Assembly: GCF_910592395.1 (NCBI RefSeq)
Contig: NC_088321.1
Coordinates: 12,896,001 to 12,960,000, forward strand
Origin: Lineus longissimus
Lineage: Eukaryota > Nemertea > Pilidiophora > Heteronemertea > Lineidae
Direction: 5' to 3'
Length of the DNA: 64,000 nt
A program made the position numbers and the translations under genes. Of the stretch, positions 46,041 through 56,103 are shown in pieces. The notes below the pieces were generated by a model. It worked only from the letters and a program-made list of their open reading frames with translations. It was not told the origin of the DNA and made no database searches. How positions within the stretch are numbered: the stretch's first letter is position 1; each line of letters opens with the position of its first letter.

Positions 46041-48411
46041 CTAGAGATCTGGGGACTTGAATGTCTTGATGAAATAAACTGGCACTTTTATATTTGATTC
46101 TGAAACAATGTACTTTCCTGTTTGTATCTGGTTGAGATTTAACTTAACCAATCGACAATGGTGTTGTGTTTGTTTCTTCAGCCACATAAAGGACCTGCAT
46201 GGTTTGGTGATGATGCAGTAAACAGCACATGCTGAAGCGCTGGGGGTGTACTTCCTTGTAAAGACGGATGATATTGGTATTGAAAGCTTTCCTCTAATGA
46301 ATATTCGTCCTGGAAACAAACATTTACAGGGCACGTTGACCACAGGCACTACCATTTTAGGCTATAGAACTGAGAACATGCTCCATGGCTTTAAATGGAC
46401 ATTCAGTTCATTTTGAAGGAGTTGTAATTGCTTGAGAATTGCAAATTCTAGCTCAAATTGGGGTGCCAGTGGTGAACCTTAGACCCAGAGTACTTCAAGA
46501 CGACGTCACGAACTCCTCCGCCACAGGAGTGACCTGACCTGTTCATTGTGTTCAACCTCGACATCCGGGGTCTTTTTGATTAGCATTCAAAATGGCTGCA
46601 CCACTAGACCTTGGATACTCGTGTACGTCATATCACTCGTCACCGCCAGAATCTGGGAATGACGTAGAAAGTGTGACCTATGACCCGTCTATTTGGGCAC
46701 TACGTGTCAGCACTGTTTCAACATGACCAAAAACCGTTTGTAGCCGATCAAATAATTGTAAAATTAAACAATTATCTCGGGATGTATACAGATAAAGAAG
46801 CCTTATACTTAAATATATAAAACAAACTATCAAAAGGGATTTTAAAACAATCTTTTCACAGTGTGAGAGAAGTGGCCGACCAAGAACCCTATAGAAAGAT
46901 AGATACTTTATTCGTGACATGTCATAGATAAATACACAGGACAATTATAATTGGTGTGAACATAAGCAAAGAATGGTGCAAACAAAAAACAACAACACAC
47001 ACAACATAAAAACCTATACCGCACACAGGAGAAATCAGGTGAGAAATAATGATATTATTATAAACACAAGAAGTGAAGTATATTATTGACTTGTTCTCTT
47101 TCTGCTGGGTTAGCATCCCTGTACTCGGCGAACTCACGTATGGCACGCGCCCGCCGACGAAGGTCTTCGTCAGGCATGCATATATTATGAATGGCACAAG
47201 GATTGAGATGAAGTGTGTCCCTGGGTATATTGAGAGCTTGAGATAAAAAGGTAATATTATTTGAAACTGAAGAACCGCTGCCTCTGAGCGCGAGGTTTCC
47301 TGAGAGTTTGATAAGAATGTTTGAATGGTTTGATGTTTGAATCCTATATCGACGAACTACTTACAGGCTTACGCCGATAAATCAAAATAAAAAATTTGTG
47401 ATCCATTTGAATTTTTCACCTGCATTTATGTAAGCATATAAAATATATATAAATGCTACAAATACCCAAGTTTGTCTACACAACGTCATTATCGAAATTT
47501 ATATCACGTACGAAAAATTCAACTTCAATTTCAAATTTCAAATATTTAACGGACGGCGTAGGCAAAAATGAATAAATAAATGCAAACACGGCCCGGTAAA
47601 AATGCACGCATGTATGTAGGTTTATGTCAATTAACCGACCTGAACTCCATTCTCGATAGGATGATATTTCATATCCAGTTAATTTTGTGTTTGAAATCAG
47701 AAGCCTTGCCATATAATGTGTCCCGACAACATTGCACAATCTCCGCCAGTGTCCAAAGTAGATTTTATAGTAGCCGCCCGCTGAGGTAACATATTCCATC
47801 GGCAGATTGCTTATCTTTCTAGTCACTGTGTCCACACTGAAAATTAAGGACCTTCCCATATTGTCCAGATGTATCACAAGGCGAAACCATTTATTAACAG
47901 GACATTGCGATTTTAAATCGTATACAACAGTAGTTTCTTCGTTGTGACTATTCTTGTTGAGTGCTTCACGTCCACTGAATAATAGTAGGCTACAAGTATG
48001 TCTCTCATCCTTCTTCACTATTTCCATGTATACACCGAATAAAACAAAACCACCATGCCCCCTCCTAAAATCCGCAATAGCGTAGACCTGTCTGGCACCA
48101 GTGGACAGAATATAAATATCGCACGCGAGTGTAAATATTGAATGATAATAATATTGAGAATTAAAAGCAAACTCTAACAAACTTCGTCCAGCTGGTGAAT
48201 GATGGTTTAGGCTAGATAGTTCCCTTGCAGTATGTTCTATTCGATCGGGGCCAGCAACCAGATGCGCTGATCTGGAAGGCTCTTTCAAATTATGTTCACT
48301 TCCAACAATGTTATTGTTGATATTGAACTTGTCTAAGGGCCAGTACCAAAGGATTGTGTTTACGCATTTGATCCCGAGAGACAGCAAAAACAAAGTTCTT
48401 ACCATCATCAT
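46041..48411 (-). CDS. Secreted LamG-PAN protein, copy 6 (most diverged)
   Basis: Exons 48411-47640 (772 nt, phase 1) and 46309-46041. The signal peptide is MMMVRTLFLLSLGIKCVNT. The LamG domain differs from the other copies in clusters, for example LKEPSRSAHLVAGPDR near the N terminus and REALNKNSHNEETT in the middle, yet has no stop or frameshift, which hints at a retained function. The PAN domain is intact. The intron is 1,330 bp because a 449-bp retroposon has inserted into it. Family role inferred as for copy 1. Confidence 0.78.
46894..47342 (-). mobile_element. 5'-truncated retroposon in the copy 6 intron
   Basis: A 449-bp insert absent from the other units, bounded by CCTATA on both sides (46,888-46,893 and 47,343-47,348). 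On the minus strand it is open from its left edge to a TAA at 47,060-47,058, encoding about 94 residues with ILIKLSGNLALRGSGSS, then NICMPDEDLRRRARAIREF and EYRDANPAEREQVNNILHFL. It then runs about 165 bp to an end containing AATAAA and a TATC-rich tail. This looks like the C-terminal coding end plus 3' UTR of a retrotransposed element or transcript. I do not recognise the family. Confidence 0.6.
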
Positions 48412-51400
48412 GGTGGTACGCAAACTCCTGAGTTCTTCCTCACTCGATGCAAAGTTTTGCTATTCAAATTTGATGAAATACACGATAGTGTACATGTGGG
48501 GAGGAGGTGTATGTCATTCTGACTTACCGGCGGTGAACGTCAATCCTAAATAAAAGTGTCCTCCTTTCCCCGCCGGTCCAATTGGCCGAGATATCCGGCG
48601 AATGAGCCATGTATCTGACTTCCTAAGGCAGCTTTGTGGAATTTGGCGAAAAAGCCGGAATAGCATATAATACTCCTTAGAAGTAAACTTATTTTCGTTA
48701 TTTTCGATTCTTACCTCGCAATCGAAAGCGGTCGAAACTGCCAGGTCGTCCATCATATCACCTGATGAAAAGTAGTTCATCCTCTGTTGGGTTTGTGTAA
48801 AAACTAAACTATAATGAGCAAACACACAACCGGCGCTGCGAAAACACGCGGCGTTGCTTTGGGGAAGTGTAAGATTGCTTCCAAAATATGACCCAGATAA
48901 AAATTTTGGCGCTGTTAGCTGCCTGAGTACTGAATGGGATAATCGAGTAAAGACGTCTTAAGTAGGTCCTCAGCTCCAAGCAGCGCGTCACCACGCATTG
49001 ATCCGCACAAAAAAGGATATCTGCATGAAGGCTTCACTCGGGTCCAGTCGGGATTATAATCGGAAAACTACGATAATTCATTCGGTTTTCGAGTTTTTCC
49101 GTTTCCGGCGTGTTATGCTCGGAACTGCTACTGTAGAATGGAAGGTGTCTGGTATGGGTAGCCGACATCCTGAATTTAGAGGCAACACTCAGCACTTGTG
49201 ACCGAGCTTATGCCCTGAATAAACCAACATGCTTCACACAGCATACACGCCATTCGATGATAAATGTGTACCATTTATTTTCTCGAAATCGCATTTCAAA
49301 TAATAAAAAAACTGCTTTCTGGTTACTCAATAAGTTATATGAAGAATTAAACGCTACAAAAAGACAGCGTCTTACAAGATCGTGTAATTACAAGAAATTC
49401 CGCGTTTTTTGCATTCAAAATTTCAGCCAATGAGAGTGCTGGAAAGATGTGATAGCCATTTTGATTGGGCGAAGTGGATTTGTCCGCCTCATCTCGCAAA
49501 TTACAATCGGCTTACCTCAGGGTAAGTAGTGTCCGAGGGGAGGAATATACGGCTGATTCTGATATTCGAGGATGCGCAGCCAATTTTGACCCTGATCGAT
49601 CTGATGCAATTTCACAGAATCTTTCCTACATGGCAAATATTGATAACATCGACCCCCACGAAATAGCTTTCATGGGGGTCGATAAGCTTAAACCGGCAAG
49701 GGCAAATGAATAAAACGATGAAGGACGTACATGCGCTTCAAAACGCCACTGTCTTTGATCAGGTGATCAACAGTGTGGACCAACCAACCTCGACAATAAC
49801 CTCGTCCACAGGCTGCAATATTTCGATAATATCTAGTCCGCTTAGAGTGAAAGAAATTGGGTGAAAATCTACACAGCTGCACCGCAAGACCAGCGGTCCT
49901 TGCAATTGGGTACGATGCATGATATAAAGGGCTATGAATCCTGCTATATCGCGTTATAACTGCTGAGAACGATTGCAGGAATCTGTTAGTAGGCTTTGGC
50001 AAATCAACAGGTCGATCCGGTGTAGGTCGAAATGAAAACAGGACCTCAAGTTCAAAAAGCCAGTACCGGTTGGAAATCACGGGAATTACTAAGCTTGTCT
50101 TTTGCTTCCATCAGACATAAGCCGCAACTGCACCGAATCCTTGTCACTCTCTGACGGCTGATATGGCCTTCAAGAGCGTTAAAGATACACAATAGTATTG
50201 TTTATCCATGCTAACTAATCTAACCATTAATAATGATGTGTTTTCTATCCCAAAACCGACACTTCTAAGACCAGGATCTCCTCGAATACACAAGGGAGTT
50301 GTAATGACGATTTATCGCAGTACACGCCTACAATGAACTTTACTAAACAGCATTGCTGTATGTATCGCTGTGCAATAGCTCTCAATACACGTGTGGAAAT
50401 AACCTCGGATGTTTTATCCTCTGTACATGAGAGCATTAGCAATACTTCGTAACAGGTCCTGCGTACCAGGTTCACTGAGATTCGTATTGATCAGCCTGCA
50501 ATAAACAGTGTGTCTGTTGCGTTATTTTTTTCGAGTGTTCCATCAATGGCTATCGCTCATGTTATCATCAATCGATTCCTTTGATTAGAGCACTACCTGT
50601 GATTTTCTGTACGTATGTACTCATGACCTGTACAATATGCATCTAAATTATGAAAAATGATCGCTTCAGTCATTTCCTAAAACTTAAAACCTCTAAAGCC
50701 TTTTGGTCAACCCAAGCCCGTAGAGGCTCTCTTGTTCCTGGACCATTCGAACGGCGTATCCCTAAGAAACGTTGAATGTGAACATTTCCAACCATGCTTA
50801 TAATAACTTGCCGCTGTGGAGACTGATAAACATGTACAACTATTATTAATGCCTAGTGTCACAGATTCGATATTGCGCCGAGATTGACGCTGCGACCAGT
50901 GATGACACAAACGACGGGTATCTGCACTTCACGTTTAATATAGGAACTAAAATAGAATAAACAGGAAACATACTAAGTAACTGGTAACTCGCCCGGGTCA
51001 AAATACTTTACAAACTTGGAACAATTCATTGGAAAAAGGCCTACCAGTAAGTTAAGAGTCTGCACCACAGTTTTGGCTACAACTTGAAATCATGAAGCAA
51101 AGAGGGCTCTTTCCAAACGGAGTGAATACCACTTTCAAGGGTGGGCATATTTGTATGAGTACTGCTCCTGCTTAAATTTGCGGGTTATGGTCCTTCCTTT
51201 CCATTTTACGCATATCAGAGTCGAGACCTAGAGATCTGGGGACTTGAATGTCTTGATGAAATAAACTGGCACTTTTATATTTGATTCTGAAACAATGTAC
51301 TTCCCTGTTTGTATCTGGTTGAGATTTAGCTTAACCAATCGACAATGGTGTTGTGTTTGTTTCTTCAGCCACATAAAGGACCTGCATGGTTTGGTGATGA

Positions 51401-51760
51401 TGCAGTGAAAAGCACATGCTGAAGCGCTGGGGGTGTACTTCCTTGTAAAGACGGATGATATTGGTATTGAAAGCTTTCCTCTAATGAATATTCGTCCTGG
51501 AAACAAACATTTACAGGGCAGGTTGACCACAGGCACCGCCATTTTGGGCTATAGAACTGAGAACATGCCACATGGTTTTAAATGGACATTCAGTTCATTT
51601 TGAAGGAGTTGTAATTGCTTGAGAATTGCAAATTCTAGCTCAAATTGGGGTGCCAGTGGTGAACCTTAGACCCAGAGTACTTCAAAACGACGTCTCGAAC
51701 TCCTCCGCCACAGGAGTGACCCGACCTGTTCATTGTGTTCAACCTCGACATCCGGGGTCT
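48170..51760. repeat. Segmental duplicate, block II of the 15,066-bp pair
   Basis: Counterpart of 33,100-36,700. It carries the leader region, the extra 1.5-kb module (about 49,020-50,530) and a PAN exon with flanks in the same order and at a constant offset, with few substitutions and one small indel region near 50,390-50,410. Confidence 0.85.
49427..49521 (+). CDS. Candidate orphan exon, second copy
   Basis: Same sequence as 34,361-34,455, including the acceptor, the donor and the open frame with CDSHFDWAKWICPP. The identity follows from the recent segmental duplication and does not test coding selection. Confidence 0.28.
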
Positions 51761-53138
51761 TCTTGATTAGCATTCAAAATGGCTGCACCACTAGACCTTG
51801 GATACTCGTGTACGTCATATCACTCGTCACCGCCAGAATCTGGGGATGACGTAGAAATTGTGACCTATGACCCGTCTATTTGGGCACTACGTGTCAGCAC
51901 TGTTTCAACATGACCAAAAACCGTTTGTAGCCGATCAAATAATTGTAAAATTGAACAATTATCTCAGGATGTATACAGATAAAGAAGCCTTATACTTAAA
52001 TATATAAAACAAATTATCAAAAGGGTTTTTAAAATAACCTTTTCACAGTGTGAGAGATGTGGCCGACCTAGAAGGCTACATCAACGAACTACTTACAGGC
52101 TTACGCCAATAATTCAAAATTTAAAATTTGTCATCGATTTTGAATTTTTCACTTGCATTAATATAAGCATATAAAATATATATAAATACTTCAAATACCC
52201 AAGTTTGTCTACACAACGTCATTGTTGAAATTTATATCACGTACGAAAAATTCAAATTCAATTTCAAATTTCAAATATTTAACGGACGGCGTAGGCCTTT
52301 AAATGAATGCAGACACGGCCCTGCAAAAATGCACGCATGTATGTAGGTTTATGTCAATTAACCGACCTGAACTCCATTCTCGATAGGATGATATTTCAGA
52401 TCCAGTTAATTTCGTGTTTGAAATCAGAAGCCTTGCCACATAATGTGTCCCGACAACATTGCACAATCTCTGCCAGTGTCCAAAGTAGATTTTATAGTAG
52501 CCATCCGCTGAGGTAACATATTCCATCGGCAGATTGCTTATCTTTCTAGTCACTGTGTCCACACTGAAAATTAGGGACCTTCCCATATTATCCAGATGTA
52601 TCACAAGGCGAAACCATTTATTAACAGGACATTGCGATTTTAAATCGTTTACAACAGTTACTTCTTTGTGACTATTCCTGTCAAGTGCTTCATGTCGACT
52701 GAATAATAGTAGGCTACAAGTATGTCTCTCATCCTGCTTTACTATTTCCATGCATACACCGAACAAAACAAAACCGCCATGACCCCTCCTAAAATCCGCA
52801 ATAGCGTAGACCTGTCTGGCACCAGTGGACAGGAAATAAATATCGCACGCGACTGTAAATATTGAATGATAATAATATTGTGAATTAAAAGAGAACTCTA
52901 AAACACTTGTTCCAGCTGGTGAATGATGGTTTAGACAAGATAGTTCCTTTGCAGTATGTTCTATTTGATCAGGGCCAACCACCAGTTGTGCTGGTCCTTA
53001 ATTTTCTATCAAATTATAGTGTTCACTTCCAACAATGTTATTGTTGATATTGAACTTGTCTAAGGGCCAGTACCAAAGGATTGTGTTTACGCATTTGATC
53101 CCGAGATACAGTAAAAACAAAGTTCTTACCATCATCAT
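51228..53138 (-). pseudogene. LamG-PAN copy 7, same nonsense codon as copy 5
   Basis: Exons by homology 53138-52367 and 51496-51228, intron 870 bp. A TAA stands at 53,000-52,998, at the same codon as in copy 5, with the same three-base gain beside it. The exon sequences lie exactly 8,412 bp from those of copy 5, so one was copied from the other after the stop arose. The PAN exon is of the ACAFHC type seen in copies 2 and 4, whereas copy 5 has the ACAVYC type, so PAN and LamG exons have been recombined between units. Confidence 0.8.
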
Positions 53139-54416
53139 GGTGGTACACAAACTCCTAAGTTCTTCCTCTCTCGATGCAAAGTTTTGCTATTCAAATTTGA
53201 TGAAATACGCGATAGTGTACATGTGGGGAGGAGGTGTATGTCATTCTGACTTACCGGCGGTGAACGTCAATCCTAAATGAAAGTGTCCTCCTTTCCCCGC
53301 CGCTCCAATGGGCCGAGATATCCGGCGAATGAGCGATGTATCTGACTTCCTAAGACAGCTTTGTGGAATTTGGCGAAAAAGCCGGAATAGCATATAATAT
53401 TCCTTGGAAGTAAACTTATTTTCGTTATTTTCGAGTCTTACCTCGCAATCGAAAGCGGTCAAAACTGCCAGGTCGTCCATCATATCACCTGATGAAAAGT
53501 AGTTCATCCTCTATTGGGTTTGTGTAAAAACTAAACTATAATGAGCAAACACACAACCGGCGCTGCGAAAACACGCGGCGTTGCTTTGGGTAAGTTTAAG
53601 ATTGCTTCCAAAATATGACCCAGATAACAATTTTGGCGCTGTTAGCTGCCTGAGTACTGAATGGGATAATCGAGCAAAGACGTCTTAAGTAGGTCCTCAG
53701 CTCCAAGCAGCGCGTCAGTACGCATCGATCCGCACAGAAAAGGATTTTTTCGAGTGTTCCATCAATGGCTATCGCTCATGTTATCAACAATCGATTCCTT
53801 TTATTAGAGCACTACCTTTGATTTTCTGTACGTATGTACTAATGACCTGTACAATATGCATCTAAATTATGAAAAAAAGATCGCTTCAGTCATTTCAAAA
53901 AACTTAAAACCTCTAAAGCCTTTTGGTCAACCCAACCGCGTAGAGGCTCTCTTGTTCCTGGACCATCCGAACGGCGTACCCCTAAGAAACGTTGAATGTG
54001 AACATTTCCAACCATGCTTATAATAACTTGCCGCTGTGGAGACTGATAAACATGTACAACTATTATAAATGCCTAGTGGCACAGATTCGATGTTGCGCCG
54101 AGATTGACGCTGCGACCAGTGATGACACAAACGACGGGTTTCTGCACTTCACGTTTAATATAGGAACTAAAAGAGAATAAACAGGAAACATACTAAGTAA
54201 CTGGTAACTCGCCCGGGTCAAAATACTTTACAAACTTGGAACAATTCATTGGAAAAAGGCCTACCAGTAAGTTAAGAGTCTGCACCACAGTTTCGGCTAC
54301 AACTTGAAATCATAAAGCAAGGAGGACTCTTTCCAAACGAAGTGAATACCACTTTCAAGGGTTAGCATATTTGTATGAGTACTGCTTCCGCTTAAATTTG
54401 CGGGTTATGGTCCTTC

Positions 54417-56053
54417 TGTTCGGTTGTTGGTCAAATAGGACCTGAGTTAATTATTTTGTTACAACATGTATGGTGCTGGCTTGTGGTGGACGCCATCAAG
54501 AGACTTGTTTACAAACACAGTTTATTTTAGGCCTATGCACTTACCTTCTTACGTAAGTGCATAGGTTCATTTTCTATCAGTTTTCTTATACTCGCCCCAT
54601 TCGTATACACAGCTGTGGTGTGAGAAGACCGGGAGGACGTTTGCTCCTGTGTTTTTATTCGTGTTCAAGGATCCGAACTTTGAGTATTTCTATTACGTTC
54701 TTTCCACGACTGATGGAAAGAAAGATTTACTGTGTGTCTCGAGCTTTGACAATTCTTTAATTCGTAACTATGCATAGAGCCAAGCACGTGTGTGCATAGA
54801 CCATACATTTTGGCTACATTTCGTAGCACTGCTTACATCGTTCGTAACAAGTGTCTGTGGCGGCCGCAAGGAGCACCTTTACATGTAACCTTTATACGCA
54901 ACGTTTTACGTGGATATACGTCGGATATCTGTACTTCCTGTTTGCGCAATCGTGACTTGTCTTTTGTCACTCACTTCCGGTACCGGGCTTGCACTTTTTC
55001 TGTGACGTCATCGACATGTACATGACTGTGTTTCTACGAGTTGGAGCTTCTTTGGATATGTGTTTCTCAACCAGATTGACTGACTGATGTGTTTGTGCAA
55101 GTGTCATTCATAGCAGAGAGCTCTACATTGCCACCATATAGACCATTACCTAAGTTGCTTATGTAAATAAAGTGTGTTTGTGTATTTGTGTAAAACAGCT
55201 TCAGGGTTTGTGTTTCTTCTGGTAATTTAGTAGTGTTTTTTCATGTAGCTGTGGTACATTGGTCTCTCCGACCGGATTTTTTCATCCAGATCACATTCTT
55301 CGAGGCTGTTTTGCTGATAAATTTTTCTTTCCAGGAGCATATTTCATTGGTGATTGTTTGTTGTCTTTGTAGAGATCTATGTCACAAGTTCATGCATTTC
55401 TGACATCAATTTTCATGCCTACATGTATTTCATAGCGTACCGGTTGTGTGAATGCGTCATGTGCGTGCAACGTTACGTTTGCGTCATTGTAAATGAGTCA
55501 TGTGCGAATGCGTCTTGTGTGTGTCACTGTGAATGAGATGTGAATGAGGTGTTTCTTGTTTCTTACATTTTCATTTACAATTCTGGTGTGGTCGTTTTGT
55601 GCGTGTCATCACTATTCACACGGCATATTTCATTCGGTACGACATTTTGGTATCATGTTCTATTCAATGAGTTAGAGTTGTGTATTGCAAAATGGGCCAA
55701 ATGCATATAAGTGCATTTGTTATTTTCAGTTGTTTGAGCAACGGTGCTCTGGTCATATAATTTGATGATGTGTTGCATATACATGTACTCTTATAGTGAT
55801 CAGTAACGTTACGTGTGTTTCATTCATTCACTGGTATTAATTTGTTACGTGACATATTTGTGCATAAGGTAGTGTTGAGCCGAGGACTATCGGGTGTAGA
55901 GATTCTAAATAAGAATCTAAGCATTTCGTCGTGGGTTTAAGTGGAGAACCTTTGGAGCATACTTGTCGAGATTGGCACTAGCTGATTAGAAACGGTGCGT
56001 GCCAATTGCGACCGGTCATCTCGTATAAAGCATTTATTGTGCGGTGTAAAACA
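54417..56053 (+). repeat. 5' LTR of a BEL/Pao element
   Basis: Starts TGTTCGGTTGTTGG directly after the array sequence ...GGTCCTTC. The same sequence starts again at 61,698 after a purine tract. I place the end at AACA (56,053), inverse to the TGTT start and 50 bp before the gag start; the end cannot be fixed by comparison because the second LTR is followed by the same internal sequence. Features inside are a 13-bp-stem hairpin (CCTATGCACTTAC and its inverse, about 54,532-54,567), an AATAAA at 55,165 and a TATA-like CATATAAG near 55,704. Only one difference from the second LTR was noted (A at 54,449, G at 61,730). Confidence 0.8.
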
Positions 56054-56103
56054 TCCTCCCCTCAGTGTGTCTTTATTTTCATACTCAAGTACAATAGTAC
56101 AAT

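Larger units (their letters stand above)
31354..54416 (-). repeat. Tandem array of secreted LamG-PAN genes
   Basis: Seven PAN exons (ends 31435, 36162, 38852, 40126, 42816, 46041, 51228) and six LamG exons alternate, all on the minus strand, separated by highly similar spacers. Spacers share, in order on the plus strand, a family D left arm, PAN exon, family D right arm, a block near AAAATGGCTGCACCACTAGA, a family B copy, the LamG exon and a leader region. Some units lack the family B block (copies at 36 and 40 kb) and two carry an extra module of about 1.5 kb. The left edge is near 31,354; the right edge is broken by the BEL element and may continue beyond the window. Confidence 0.9.

Noticed and set aside
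54557-55536. Short frames inside the LTRs (for example 54,557-54,760)
   Set aside because: LTR sequence with no protein signature; repeated in both LTRs.
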